Assembly (NCBI RefSeq): GCF_014982715.1
Contig: NZ_JADCJY010000001.1
Coordinates: 1,426,001 to 1,490,000 of the forward strand
DNA from: Gallalistipes aquisgranensis
GTDB lineage: Bacteria > Bacteroidota > Bacteroidia > Bacteroidales > Rikenellaceae
Reading direction: 5' to 3'
DNA length: 64,000 nt
Of this stretch, positions 44,188 to 53,879 are shown one piece after another. The notes under the pieces were generated by a model. That model did not search any database, was not told where the DNA came from, and was given only the letters and a program-made list of their open reading frames with translations. Within the stretch, counting starts at the first letter, position 1. Every line of letters starts with the position of its first letter. A program made the translations under genes and the position numbers.

Positions 44188-47100
44188 ATGAAGATAGTCG
44201 GTGAGCCCAAGGCATTCCTGAGCAACGAAGCGCTGCAACTGCTGGACCTCTACCGTTCGCTGGGCGAGCGGGCGGAGATATTTCTGCCGCGCCACATTTT
44301 CGACAACCTGACCAATTTCGTCAGCCTCTGCATGGAGGAACCCGACGACCCGGCCAAACAGCAGGCCGAGATCAACAAATACCTGCTCCGTTTCCGCGAA
44401 GACATACCCGGCTACGTGGATGTCTCGCTGATGCTGATCCCCCACAACAACTCGAAGGCGTTCGAGCTGAGCAACAAGCGGGGCCGCTTCGTGCGCAAGA
44501 TCGACCGGCTGATCGACACCGACGGCACCACGGCCGAACTGAAGACCCTGCTGCGCAACATCCGCGAGAGCCACGACCTGTCGGTGGGCACGCCGCCCGT
44601 GAACAGCTACACGATAGACTTCATGAGCCAGCTCCAGCTGGGCGGCCACGTGCGCGACCTGCGCAAGTACCGCGACGTGATCGGCGTGACGGGCGACATC
44701 AACGAGGCCCACTGGAACTACATGATGGACACGCTCGAGCAGATGATCTCCCAGAGCACCCACTACACCACCAATGCCGAAAAGACCGATTTCCTGAACC
44801 GGAGCCGCTGGACGGTGAACTTCAAGGGGCTCAACGGCATGATCCGCACCGTCGTCTCGGGCAACGCCGACAAGGCCGTCGAACTGCTCAAGGGCGACGT
44901 GTTCAACGCCGCGTCGGTGGTGGTGATGGATTCGCCCTCGCCCGAGGAGCTCTACGAGCGGATGACCGCCGACACCACCAGCATCTTCGTGGTGAAGGTG
45001 CGCCACGCCCGCATCAACCACTACACGGGCGAACGGTGGTTCCCGCTGCTCACGCGGCTGGTGATCGTGGACGACTCGAAGGAGTCGCGCAGCTCGAACA
45101 CCTCGCTCGTATTCTGCTTCCACAACGGCATCATCAACACCCTGAACAAGGTACACACCAAGAAGCTGGGATCGCCGGCCAACACGCAGCTCAACCTGCG
45201 GCTGATCCTGGAGAACGTCAACGCCTCCTACCTCACCGAATTCCGGGAGAAGATCGAAGCCCAGATCGAGACCTACTCGAAGGAGCTGGAACAGATGCTC
45301 GCCGAGCAGACGGGCGATCCCTCGGACATCGAAAAGCGGATCACCCTCTTCAAGCTCGACGCCTTCTCCCGCCAGGTGGTGCAGGACAAGTATTCGCTCG
45401 AAAAACTGCGCGACTTCATCTTCTTCCTCGAAAACTGCCACAAGCAGGAGAACAAGCAGGTGCAGACGCAGGAGCTCATCGACGAGTTCGAGAAGCGGAT
45501 GAACAGCTATTTCTACGCCGGCAACCCGCACATCGACATCGTGACGATCCTCGAAGGCGGCGGCCGCAACCAGATCCGCACCTTCGGCCAGTACCTGCGC
45601 CAGAAGCCGTTCAACAACCTGAACAGCAAGATACGCTACGCCTGCCGGCTGATCCTGGACATCATCCCCAGCTGCTACGAGCGCACGCTGAAGAACCACT
45701 TCCACAAAAATTTCGGCATCAACCTCTTCCTCGAGAAATACAAGGAATACCTCACCAAAACAGGACGCGAGGCCGACAACAAGGGCCGTTTCGAGAAGTT
45801 CCTGATCGACCTGGGCATCCGCGACCGCTATTTCGCCCTGGGCGAGGAGGACCGCGACATCGTGAAGAACTTCCTTTCGGCGCTGGGCAACCTCGACCAG
45901 ACCTCGGTGTCCGACTCCGTGCAGATGATCATCCGCGACCTGCTCTTCAACCCCAACGGCCGGCCCAAGCCCTACGTCATTTACAACGCCGTGCAGGCGT
46001 GGGAGTACAAGGACCTGCTGCCGGACGACCTGTTCGACATCAATCCGTTCGACATCGAGATCGAGAACCTGCCCGACGGACGGCTGGCCTACGACCGGCT
46101 GATCGACCGGCTGAAGCGGATCAAATCGACCCTTTCGCTCTTCGACGACAGCGGCTCGCTGTGGGACCTCTTCTGCGAAAACACCACCATTCTGGTCAAC
46201 GACCCGAACAACCCCACGGGATACACCGACTTCAACAGCGAATCGGTCAACGAATTCCTCCGTTTCCTCAACAGCAGCCGGATCACCCTTTTCCTCGACG
46301 AGGCCTACGCCGAGAGCGTGAAGATCGAAGACCCCGAAATGCCCAAATGGCGCACCCTCTCGCGTTACATCATGAACAACATCAACGCCCAGAGCAAGAT
46401 ACGCGCCATCTCATCGCTCTCCACGACCAAAAACCTGGCCGCCACGGGCGAGAGGCTGGGCGCCATCGCCACCACGCCGCAGGCCGCCCCGTTCGCCGAG
46501 TTCGCCCGCCGCTGCAACAGCGCCGAACACGGCAACAACAATTCGCTGCTGATGCTCAACAATTCGCTGGAGACGGCGCAGGTGGCCAAGAGCATCAAGG
46601 ACGAAATGGAGGCCAAGCTGCCCAAGAACGCTTCGCGCACCAATATCAAGAAGGCGATCGTGGGCTTCATCAAGGCTCAGATCGACAAGACCGAGCGCAG
46701 CAACCGCAAGAGCATCGCCAACCAGCTCCACCGCACGGCAGGATTCGAGGGTTCGCCCCTCTACCTCTTCCTGCTGGACGAACTGGTGGCCCTCGACAAG
46801 CTGGACGTACTGGGTCTGCCCGACGACTTCAAATACAAGGACGAACCCTTCTTCTCCTACTACCAGAGCAAACTGGTGGCCAACCTCAACCGCTTCCGCG
46901 TCAACAAGAATTTCCGCAGCGAATCGCTGCGGAGGCTCTCGATGGCCAAACAGACGGCCGCCCGCCTGCTCGAAAAGTTCGGCACGGACGCGCTGGAAGT
47001 GGTCGATTCGGACGGCTCCTACCTCTTCAACTTCCGCATCCGGGGCGGCGCCTCCTACGCCGACCTGCTCGCCTTCTGCGGCGCGCTGGCCGAGAACCGG

Positions 47101-50100
47101 GGCATCGCCACGGTTCCCTACCCCACGGGACTGGTGCGCTTCGCCGTGGGCGGTTTCATCCGCTCGGGCGCCGAAGGCATGAAGGTCTTCTCGGCCGAGA
47201 TCGAGGACGCCTTCTCGATCTTCATCCGCTACTGGCTCCGTTTCGCCGAACTGCGCGCCGACGCCGCCAACAAGGAGGTCGGCTCGCAGGAGCTGCTCTG
47301 CCGCATGTTCTCCGCCGCGAAGGACCAGGAGTTCATCGACACGGTGATCGCCGACTACGCCGCCTCGGCCAAATACCCGAAGGACAAGGCCCCCTCGCTC
47401 CAGATACGCGACGTACGCTCGCTCTACCACGCCTCGCCCGAACGCAGCGGCGTGACGATCACCACCATCGGCCGCTCGGCCAACTCGGTGATCGAGCTCC
47501 ACGGCGACCTGATCGGCTCGTGCAGCGACGTCTTCGAGTTCATCCGCAGCCAGGCGTTCACCAAAATCTACGAGAACCTGCTGGCACAGGTCTACAAGCG
47601 CGTTCCGGCCCTGGCCGACATGGACTTCAACACCGTCTCCTCGCGCTACTCGAAGGCCGTGCTGCTGAAATACATCACCAACAAGAAGACCTTCCAGCCC
47701 AACCATCACGTGCTGGACAACCCCGAGGAGAAGAACATCATGCGCGAGGTGCTCATCGAGATGGAGAACCTGCTCTTCTCGGACAGCAAGATGAAGATTC
47801 TGGCCATCAACGCCACGGGCGACCCCGCCCTCGACAAGGCCAAGCTGGAGGGGCTCAACTCGATCCTCAAGAAGTACATCCGCGAAATCCTGCTCCACTT
47901 CAACCTCCCCTTCGAGAAGGAGAGCCTGGAGCCGAGCCGCCGCGAGATCATCCGCACGGCCGGGGAGACCTTCACCGAGATCACGGGCATTCCGCTGAGC
48001 GAACTGAACCTCAACATCTGGGTGGACGAGTACATCCGCAACCTGCGCGAACTGCCCCGTTTCCGGGAAATCCCCCTCTCGGGCAAGAGCATCGGCTTCA
48101 TCCAGGACGCCATCACGGCCGGGGTGAACAACTTCGCCGAGATCACCGACAAGATTCTCTACCTCTACCTGCTCAACAACGACAACTCGTTCTACCGCAT
48201 GATCTGCGAGCGGCTCCGCTACTTCAGCGACCGCATCGGCGAGACCGAGGACGGCGAGATCAAGATGTTCACCGAGGAGTTCGTGACGAGCATCCTGCCC
48301 GACCAGCTGCAGGAGATCAGCAACTACATCATGCGCAAGCGCGACATCAAGATCGCCGAGAGCGAAATCTACTCCGTCGCCCGCCGCGTGGTGCGGTTCT
48401 ACATCAGTCTGGTCAAACGCACCAAGGGCACCGACTACTACAACCGGTACGCCCATACCCTGGTCCGCATCGTGGAGACCGCCTTCCGCAAGCAGAACTC
48501 CAGCGTCAACGAAATGGTGCAGCACGGCATCTCCCTATACAAGGGCTTCGAGATGGAGAACAAGGCGCTCGAAACCTTCGAGGGCGGCCGCATCGGCTGG
48601 ATCAACGAACTGATGAGCAAGTGCGGCGTGATCTCCTCCGAACAGCCCGTCCAGGAGCACACCCGCATCGTGACCGACGCCAAGAAGCGCGAATACCCGT
48701 TCCACAAGATCGACCGCGTGGAGCTGAAAAAGCGCGACGGGGAGCCCGATCCCGAGTCACCCACGGACTACATCCGCTGGATCAATCCGCGGCCCGAACC
48801 CGGCTTCTTCGCCGACCGCCTGGCCCGTTTCGTCGCCAACATGGACTCCGACGACTACCGCTGCAAGGTGGTCAAGCACGGCATCGTGAAGGAGCTGGTC
48901 ATCTTCCAGAAGGGCTACATGAAATATCTGACGGACAACTACCGGCTCAACTACACGGAGGACATCAGCCTGCATGACATCCGCAATTTCGTGCCCGACG
49001 TCATCAGCCTGCTGGGCGCTCCCGAAAAGCTGATCTCCTTCCCACAGATCGGCTACTTCGACATCAAGGGGCCGGCCGGCAACATCAAGACGATCGTCAC
49101 CCCGCTGAAATCCGAAGCCGACTACTTCGGCGACGTGAAGAAACCGCGCCTGACGGTCATCAACGAAAAGGTGAAGGAGTTGGGCGGCATCCCGCGGCAC
49201 GGTTCGCTCTTCCTGGTGGAGGAGAACGACGGCAGCGTCTTCGTGGTGGAGATCTGCGGCGACAGCGGCGTGGGCAAGAGCGAGATGATCGCGGCCTTCG
49301 TGCTCAAGTGGATGAAGAACAATCTGGAGGGCATCCGCTCGGTGAAGATGATCGCCGGCGACATGTTCCACGAGTTCCAGGATGCCGAGGGCAACCTCTA
49401 CGGCATCGGCACCGAGGTGGGCGACTTCTCCCGTACCACGGACTTCGACCCCGACTATATCAAATATTACAAATACCTCTTCGACACCAGCGCCGACAGC
49501 AACGTGGACGACCTCAACTCGCGGAGCACCGTGAGCGGCATGTGCGACATCACGATGCCCTTCAAGATCGACATCATGCTCAGCGCCAGCAACTATGCCA
49601 AGGAGGAGGGCGGCATCACGCGCGTCGACAATCCGGAAAACTTCCTGCTCTACATCGACGCCCACGGCGAACGCAAGGAGAAGGCCACCAGCCAGGACGG
49701 CCCCAACTTCCAGCGTACGCTCAAGCGGTACACGGCCGACAAGAACATCGTGGACGTGATCGCCCGCCACGGCAATTACCTCGACGACGTGCTCGACTGG
49801 GACTGGGTGGCCTCCGAACGGAAATACTACCTCGCCTCGTCGTTCAAACTGCTCGACAAGATCGACATCGTGGAGATCGTGAAGATGATCTTCGTGGGCA
49901 AGCGGTTCAAAGCAAACGACATCGCCTACACCATCCGCGACGTCGCCTTCGACATGATCCAGAACCGCTTTATCGCCACCACCGTCTACTGCGAAGGCGG
50001 CACGGAGATCGAGACCCGCACGAAGATCGACCGCCGGATATTCAGCTCCATCTTCGATTCACTGGCCTCCACCCCGGGCGGACAGCCCTTCATCGCCGAG

Positions 50101-50904
50101 GAGGGACAGGTCGAGTGCGTGCGTCACCTGATCGACTGCCTGCGCGGCGGCAAGGACGGCAAGGGCAAGGCCCGCCTGATCCAGTGCGGCGTGCTCTCGA
50201 CCGAAATCGGCAAGAAAGGGCGCGAGATCACCGGCCCGCAGAAGGCCGCCGCCGCCCTCAAACAGCTGATCCAGGAGGTGCGCACCAGCAAGCCCGAGAT
50301 CAACGAGGGCAAGATCAAGGTGAAACGCCTCATCAACGAGAAGTACCACCACATCTTCGGCGGACGGATGAACAGCAGCGAACTGTGGCGCTACAACTTC
50401 TACCTCTACCAGCTGGAGAACATGCGCAAGGCCGACCTGCGCCGCATGGACAACAAGAGCAAGAAGGTCGACATCAGCAACCTGGTGGACTTCACCCCCA
50501 GCGACCGCAGCAAGGAGTTCTCGCCGCTGCTGGTGACGCCCAACCTGAACATCGAACTCACGAGCTTCGGCGAGACGTTCGAGGAGCTGATGAGCCTGCC
50601 GAACTACCCCGACTTCGCCGAGGAGTTCGCCGCCCGCACGGGCAAGCTCTACGTGGCCGAAGGGTACAGCGAGGAGACCAACATCAACAACATGATCGTC
50701 CAGCTGCTGCTCATGGAGGACTACATCTCCCCGGACGACATCGCCCGCGGAAGCGTGATCGAGAAGGTCAACCGCGAGACGATCGCGGCGGCCAAATACG
50801 CCGTGGTGCAGTTCCTGGCCTCCCGGACGGCCGAGGCAGCGGCCAAGGCCCCCGCAGCCCGGACAGCCCCGCAGCGCACCTCGCAGGCCAAAGGGAAGAA
50901 ATAA
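44188..50904 (+). CDS. Giant aminotransferase-P-loop (PEPCK/HPr-kinase-like) fusion protein
   Basis: 2238 aa from ATG 44188, no signal peptide. Residues 1 to about 560: unknown alpha/beta and helical. About 600-1040: fold-type I PLP aminotransferase, with DPNNPTG at 672-678, FLDEAYAES (Asp704, Tyr707), PLP lysine Lys748 in SSLSTTKNLAATGERLG (Arg756) and carboxylate-binding Arg984 in TGLVRFAVGG. About 1040-1560: helical. About 1600-1990: P-loop GDSGVGKSE at 1691-1699, then AGDMFHEF and TEVGDFSRTTDFDPDYIKYY, in the order of the PEPCK P-loop, kinase-2 and following strand; the P-loop spelling is closest to HPr kinase. About 1990-2238: helical tail. Composition matches the host genes. Divergent from the Asn/Gln/Glu operon, so an aspartate-oxaloacetate-linked role is conceivable but unproven. 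Confidence 0.8.
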   Translation: MKIVGEPKAFLSNEALQLLDLYRSLGERAEIFLPRHIFDNLTNFVSLCMEEPDDPAKQQAEINKYLLRFREDIPGYVDVSLMLIPHNNSKAFELSNKRGRFVRKIDRLIDTDGTTAELKTLLRNIRESHDLSVGTPPVNSYTIDFMSQLQLGGHVRDLRKYRDVIGVTGDINEAHWNYMMDTLEQMISQSTHYTTNAEKTDFLNRSRWTVNFKGLNGMIRTVVSGNADKAVELLKGDVFNAASVVVMDSPSPEELYERMTADTTSIFVVKVRHARINHYTGERWFPLLTRLVIVDDSKESRSSNTSLVFCFHNGIINTLNKVHTKKLGSPANTQLNLRLILENVNASYLTEFREKIEAQIETYSKELEQMLAEQTGDPSDIEKRITLFKLDAFSRQVVQDKYSLEKLRDFIFFLENCHKQENKQVQTQELIDEFEKRMNSYFYAGNPHIDIVTILEGGGRNQIRTFGQYLRQKPFNNLNSKIRYACRLILDIIPSCYERTLKNHFHKNFGINLFLEKYKEYLTKTGREADNKGRFEKFLIDLGIRDRYFALGEEDRDIVKNFLSALGNLDQTSVSDSVQMIIRDLLFNPNGRPKPYVIYNAVQAWEYKDLLPDDLFDINPFDIEIENLPDGRLAYDRLIDRLKRIKSTLSLFDDSGSLWDLFCENTTILVNDPNNPTGYTDFNSESVNEFLRFLNSSRITLFLDEAYAESVKIEDPEMPKWRTLSRYIMNNINAQSKIRAISSLSTTKNLAATGERLGAIATTPQAAPFAEFARRCNSAEHGNNNSLLMLNNSLETAQVAKSIKDEMEAKLPKNASRTNIKKAIVGFIKAQIDKTERSNRKSIANQLHRTAGFEGSPLYLFLLDELVALDKLDVLGLPDDFKYKDEPFFSYYQSKLVANLNRFRVNKNFRSESLRRLSMAKQTAARLLEKFGTDALEVVDSDGSYLFNFRIRGGASYADLLAFCGALAENRGIATVPYPTGLVRFAVGGFIRSGAEGMKVFSAEIEDAFSIFIRYWLRFAELRADAANKEVGSQELLCRMFSAAKDQEFIDTVIADYAASAKYPKDKAPSLQIRDVRSLYHASPERSGVTITTIGRSANSVIELHGDLIGSCSDVFEFIRSQAFTKIYENLLAQVYKRVPALADMDFNTVSSRYSKAVLLKYITNKKTFQPNHHVLDNPEEKNIMREVLIEMENLLFSDSKMKILAINATGDPALDKAKLEGLNSILKKYIREILLHFNLPFEKESLEPSRREIIRTAGETFTEITGIPLSELNLNIWVDEYIRNLRELPRFREIPLSGKSIGFIQDAITAGVNNFAEITDKILYLYLLNNDNSFYRMICERLRYFSDRIGETEDGEIKMFTEEFVTSILPDQLQEISNYIMRKRDIKIAESEIYSVARRVVRFYISLVKRTKGTDYYNRYAHTLVRIVETAFRKQNSSVNEMVQHGISLYKGFEMENKALETFEGGRIGWINELMSKCGVISSEQPVQEHTRIVTDAKKREYPFHKIDRVELKKRDGEPDPESPTDYIRWINPRPEPGFFADRLARFVANMDSDDYRCKVVKHGIVKELVIFQKGYMKYLTDNYRLNYTEDISLHDIRNFVPDVISLLGAPEKLISFPQIGYFDIKGPAGNIKTIVTPLKSEADYFGDVKKPRLTVINEKVKELGGIPRHGSLFLVEENDGSVFVVEICGDSGVGKSEMIAAFVLKWMKNNLEGIRSVKMIAGDMFHEFQDAEGNLYGIGTEVGDFSRTTDFDPDYIKYYKYLFDTSADSNVDDLNSRSTVSGMCDITMPFKIDIMLSASNYAKEEGGITRVDNPENFLLYIDAHGERKEKATSQDGPNFQRTLKRYTADKNIVDVIARHGNYLDDVLDWDWVASERKYYLASSFKLLDKIDIVEIVKMIFVGKRFKANDIAYTIRDVAFDMIQNRFIATTVYCEGGTEIETRTKIDRRIFSSIFDSLASTPGGQPFIAEEGQVECVRHLIDCLRGGKDGKGKARLIQCGVLSTEIGKKGREITGPQKAAAALKQLIQEVRTSKPEINEGKIKVKRLINEKYHHIFGGRMNSSELWRYNFYLYQLENMRKADLRRMDNKSKKVDISNLVDFTPSDRSKEFSPLLVTPNLNIELTSFGETFEELMSLPNYPDFAEEFAARTGKLYVAEGYSEETNINNMIVQLLLMEDYISPDDIARGSVIEKVNRETIAAAKYAVVQFLASRTAEAAAKAPAARTAPQRTSQAKGKK

Positions 50905-50936
50905 CCCTTTCCCCCGGAGGGCCTGAATACGGTAAT

Positions 50937-50973
50937 GGGCCGCAGCCGAAAAATCGGCTGCGGCCCGTTTTTT
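50937..50973 (+). terminator. Strong Rho-independent terminator
   Basis: 13-bp GC-rich stem (50937-50949 with 50954-50966), AAAA loop, then GTTTTTT. It ends the giant gene 33 bp after its stop. Confidence 0.92.
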
Positions 50974-51073
50974 GCGGAGAGCCCGTACGTATATCCGAAG
51001 ATTTTCACTACCTTTACATGATTCTTCAGCACGCACTTCCGTCCGGAGACACCGACTTAAACTTCGAATACCG

Positions 51074-51511
51074 ATGCGAACGATCAGACGAATGAAAACG
51101 GTGCAAAACCTCCTGTGCCTGGTGGCCATCGCCGCCTACCTGTTCGGCCATCAGATCGTGGGACAGACCGGACTCGACATCCTCCGCTACACGTTCGCCG
51201 GCGAGGAGAGCGGACGGACGGCGGAGATACTCAAAACGCTGGCCCTCGTTTCGGGCTGCACGCTGGTACTGGCAGTCAACCTGATCAGCCTGGCCGCCGA
51301 CGGAAAGGCCGCCGACCTGCTGCGCAGCCTCTTTTCGGCCTATGCGTCGTGGACGTTTCTCCATTTTCTGGTCATGCTCGTGGTCGCCGGTCCGCAGCAC
51401 GGAGTAGCCCGGCCGCTGGGAGGCGGATTCTTTCTGGCCCAGACGGCCGTCCTGTGCATCTTCCTGCTTTCGGTGCAGATCGTCCGGATCAAAAAAGCGG
51501 GCCGTGCATAG
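51074..51511 (+). CDS. Small integral membrane protein, unknown function
   Basis: 145 aa from ATG 51074 (alternative ATG 51092). Four hydrophobic segments are visible: VQNLLCLVAIAAYLFGHQIV, LVSGCTLVLAVNLISLAA, SWTFLHFLVMLVVAG and FFLAQTAVLCIFLLSVQIV. No domain recognised. A near-consensus -7 element (TACCTTTA, 51009-51016) is upstream. It converges on the small minus-strand operon at 51.5-52.4 kb. Confidence 0.65.
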   Translation: MRTIRRMKTVQNLLCLVAIAAYLFGHQIVGQTGLDILRYTFAGEESGRTAEILKTLALVSGCTLVLAVNLISLAADGKAADLLRSLFSAYASWTFLHFLVMLVVAGPQHGVARPLGGGFFLAQTAVLCIFLLSVQIVRIKKAGRA

Positions 51512-51544
51512 GCACGACCCGCCGCAGCTCCGGTTTTCCGGACA

Positions 51545-51847
51545 TCAGACATTCTCCTCCGCCCCGGCGGCATCCTCCTCCCCCTCTTCCCTCTCCCTGC
51601 GGAACAAGGACAGGGCGGTCTGGAAACCGCTGTATGCCGTGCGTACAAGAGCCTGGAGGTGCTCCATCTTCTGCGTCACCACACCGGTCACGTAACCGAT
51701 CGAAAACATCTCCCGGAAACGGCCCCACTCGCGCACGAGTTCACCCTCCCGGGCCTCGATCATCCAGTCGAGACGCTCCCGTTCCGTCCTCAGCTCGGAG
51801 AGCGAACCGATCCGGTCGTAGCGTCTTTTATTTCGGGTCTCCGTCAT
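51545..51847 (-). CDS. Hypothetical protein of the YtxH-holin operon
   Basis: 100 aa. Charged and helical (LSELRTERERLDWMIEAREG), with a short central hydrophobic part (FSIGYVTGVVTQKMEHLQAL) and an acidic C-terminus (REREEGEEDAAGAEENV). No family recognised. Its start overlaps the stop of the holin-like gene by 20 nt, so it is the third gene of that operon. Confidence 0.65.
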   Translation of the reverse strand: MTETRNKRRYDRIGSLSELRTERERLDWMIEAREGELVREWGRFREMFSIGYVTGVVTQKMEHLQALVRTAYSGFQTALSLFRREREEGEEDAAGAEENV

Positions 51848-52208
51848 CGTATTTGTTTCTCGGGTTAAAAAACATTTGGCTGAACATCCTCACCATCCGG
51901 TCGGTGATGAGCCTGTCGCGCAGCAGGAACACGATCCAGGCCGCCGCCAGATAGAGCGCCCCCACCAGGATAATGGACAACAGGAACGAGCCCAGCACCG
52001 TGCCCAGCCACCACACCAGCGCCGCAGTGAACAGCAGAAGCGCCATTCCGGCCAGCAGCGCGGCAATAAAGACGGCCGTCATGTTGCCGAACACGAGGGA
52101 GAGGTTCTCCACCATGTTCAGCTTGAAGGCGTCCAGTCGCAGGTTCAGATACGAGACCAGTTCCTGTATCAGGCGTTCAGCCCTGTTCGGCTGATTCTCC
52201 TGTTCCAT
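51828..52208 (-). CDS. Phage holin-like membrane protein (YqjE/Holin-X type)
   Basis: 126 aa. N-terminal amphipathic section (LIQELVSYLNLRLDAFKLNM), two membrane segments (MTAVFIAALLAGMALLLFTA and LGSFLLSIILVGALYLAAAW), then a basic C-terminus. This is the YqjE-like family often annotated as phage holin, but next to YtxH proteins it is a housekeeping envelope-stress type gene rather than a lysis gene. It sits 3 bp after the YtxH-like gene. Confidence 0.75.
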   Translation of the reverse strand: MEQENQPNRAERLIQELVSYLNLRLDAFKLNMVENLSLVFGNMTAVFIAALLAGMALLLFTAALVWWLGTVLGSFLLSIILVGALYLAAAWIVFLLRDRLITDRMVRMFSQMFFNPRNKYDDGDPK

Positions 52209-52211
52209 GGG

Positions 52212-52421
52212 CTATTTTTCGATATTGGCGGAAGCCTGCTGTGCGGGCAGCACCTCGTCGATGGCCTCCTTGATCTGTTTTTTACCCCTTTTCACCTCTT
52301 TTTCCACGTAGGCTTTGATGTCGTGGCGCAAGTCGCCGCCTTTTTTGGGGGCGAGCAGCAGGGCAACGGCGGCACCGGCGATAGCTCCGCCGATAAACGC
52401 AAGAACGTTAGACTGTTTCAT
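52212..52421 (-). CDS. YtxH-domain protein
   Basis: 69 aa. Glycine/alanine-rich membrane helix VLAFIGGAIAGAAVALLLAP followed by KKGGDLRHDIKAYVEKEVKR, the classic YtxH (LLFAPxxG) arrangement. First gene of a three-gene operon with the holin-like and 100-aa genes. Bacterial YtxH proteins are linked to general stress. ATG 52421 is chosen because it starts right before the membrane helix. Confidence 0.8.
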   Translation of the reverse strand: MKQSNVLAFIGGAIAGAAVALLLAPKKGGDLRHDIKAYVEKEVKRGKKQIKEAIDEVLPAQQASANIEK

Positions 52422-52439
52422 AATCGTAATGGTTTTAAA

Positions 52440-52447
52440 CAAAGTTA
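52440..52447 (-). promoter_or_regulatory. Promoter of the YtxH operon
   Basis: TAACTTTG on the minus strand with TTTG at 52470-52473 as -33; 19 bp before the YtxH start, so the leader is very short. Confidence 0.55.
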
Positions 52448-52591
52448 GAAAATATAATCGTATATCCTGCAAATTCGGTTCCAAAATCCGGCTGGCCGTC
52501 GTAAAAATTTCCGTTTCCCGGTACCGAACGGGAATATTATACCTACCTTGTCCGTCGAACCGTCCGCCCCGGCGGACACAATTCCCAAAAT

Positions 52592-53716
52592 ATGAAGAGA
52601 CTGAAATCGTTGAAGTCGCTCAGAATAGGCGACCTGAAAATATCGCTTCCCATCGTCCAGGGCGGCATGGGCGTAGGCATCTCCCTGTCGGGACTGGCCT
52701 CGGCCGTGGCCAACGAAGGAGGCGTGGGAGTCATCTCCAGCGCCGGACTCGGCCTGCTCTACCGGCGCCTCTCCCCGGACTACTGCAAGGCCAGCATCCT
52801 CGGCCTGAAAGAGGAGCTGCGCAAGGCCCGCGAACGGACCCGCGGCGTGATCGGCGTGAACGTCATGGTCGCCATGAGCAACTTCGCCGACATGGTTCGC
52901 ACCAGCATCGCCGAACGGGCCGACATCATCTTCTCCGGCGCCGGCCTGCCGCTCGACCTGCCCTCGTATCTCGACGGCCGTTCCCGCACGAAACTGGTCC
53001 CGATCGTCTCCTCCGTCCGCGCTTTCCGGCTGATCTGCCAGAAATGGACGAACGGATACGACTACCTGCCCGACGCCGTGGTGGTCGAAGGGCCCAAGGC
53101 GGGCGGACACCTCGGCTACAAGCGCGAGGAGATCGACAACGGAGCCTTCTCCCTCGAAAAGACCCTCCCCGAGGTGGTGGCTTGCGCCCGCGAATGGAGC
53201 GACCGCTATGGCAAACCGATTCCCGTGATCGCGGCCGGCGGCATCTATACGGGCGAAGACATCTACCGCATCATGGAGCTGGGCGCCTCGGGCGTGCAGC
53301 TGGGCACCCGTTTCGTCACCACCGAGGAGTGCGACGCCGCCGAAGGGTTCAAACAGGCCTACATCGCCTCCCGCAAGGAGGATATCGGCATCATCCAGAG
53401 CCCCGTGGGTATGCCCGGACGCGCCATTTCGAGCGAATTCATCCGCAACGTGGAGCAGGGTCTCGAACGCCCCCGCACCTGTGCGTTCCACTGCATCCGC
53501 ACCTGCGACTACAAAAAGAGCCCCTACTGCATCATGCTGGCGCTCTACAACGCGGCCCGGGGCAATTTCCGCCACGGCTACGCCTTCTGCGGCGCCAACG
53601 CCTACCTCGCCGACCGCATCACCACCGTGCGGGAGACGATCTCCACGCTGGTCGGCGAATACCGGGAGCGCCGCGAACGCGCCCGGAACGAAGCCGCCGA
53701 ACGCTGGAAAAAGTAG
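52592..53716 (+). CDS. Nitronate monooxygenase family protein
   Basis: 374 aa. FMN-dependent TIM-barrel of the 2-nitropropane dioxygenase/FabK-like group: LPIVQGGMGVGISLSGLASA near the N-terminus, VVEGPKAGGHLGYKREEID, IPVIAAGGIYTGEDIYRIME and GASGVQLGTRFVTTEEC as phosphate-binding parts. A Cys cluster (CAFHCIRTCDYKKSPYC) near residues 300-320 is noticeable. It probably oxidises a nitronate or acts as a related flavin enzyme. It has its own transcript start region downstream of the divergent YtxH promoter. Confidence 0.85.
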   Translation: MKRLKSLKSLRIGDLKISLPIVQGGMGVGISLSGLASAVANEGGVGVISSAGLGLLYRRLSPDYCKASILGLKEELRKARERTRGVIGVNVMVAMSNFADMVRTSIAERADIIFSGAGLPLDLPSYLDGRSRTKLVPIVSSVRAFRLICQKWTNGYDYLPDAVVVEGPKAGGHLGYKREEIDNGAFSLEKTLPEVVACAREWSDRYGKPIPVIAAGGIYTGEDIYRIMELGASGVQLGTRFVTTEECDAAEGFKQAYIASRKEDIGIIQSPVGMPGRAISSEFIRNVEQGLERPRTCAFHCIRTCDYKKSPYCIMLALYNAARGNFRHGYAFCGANAYLADRITTVRETISTLVGEYRERRERARNEAAERWKK

Positions 53717-53845
53717 CGGAATCTCTCCCGCGTTCCGGGAGAGAAAGCATACCGGCCTTTCAGAAAACCCGTCGCCAGTTTCCGTCTCGGAGAGTGACGT
53801 GCGAAAATTTTCCGGGGAAAATTAGGCGGTCCGGTCCGATTTGCC

Positions 53846-53853
53846 TATCTTTA
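53846..53853 (+). promoter_or_regulatory. -7 element for the helicase gene
   Basis: TATCTTTA, one change from TAnnTTTG. It lies downstream of the alternative ATG at 53841 and thus supports the start at 53880. Confidence 0.45.
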
Positions 53854-53879
53854 ACCGTTCAATTTCCACGCATCGCCGC

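Noticed and set aside
45036-48977. Long plus-strand frame inside the giant gene in another phase
   Set aside because: Composition is typical of a shifted frame (Arg, Gln, Pro, His rich) and the aminotransferase motifs lie in the other frame.
51828-52208. Holin of the tail-locus lysis system
   Set aside because: It is 25 kb away, in an operon with a YtxH protein, and belongs to the YqjE-like group found in many bacteria without phages.
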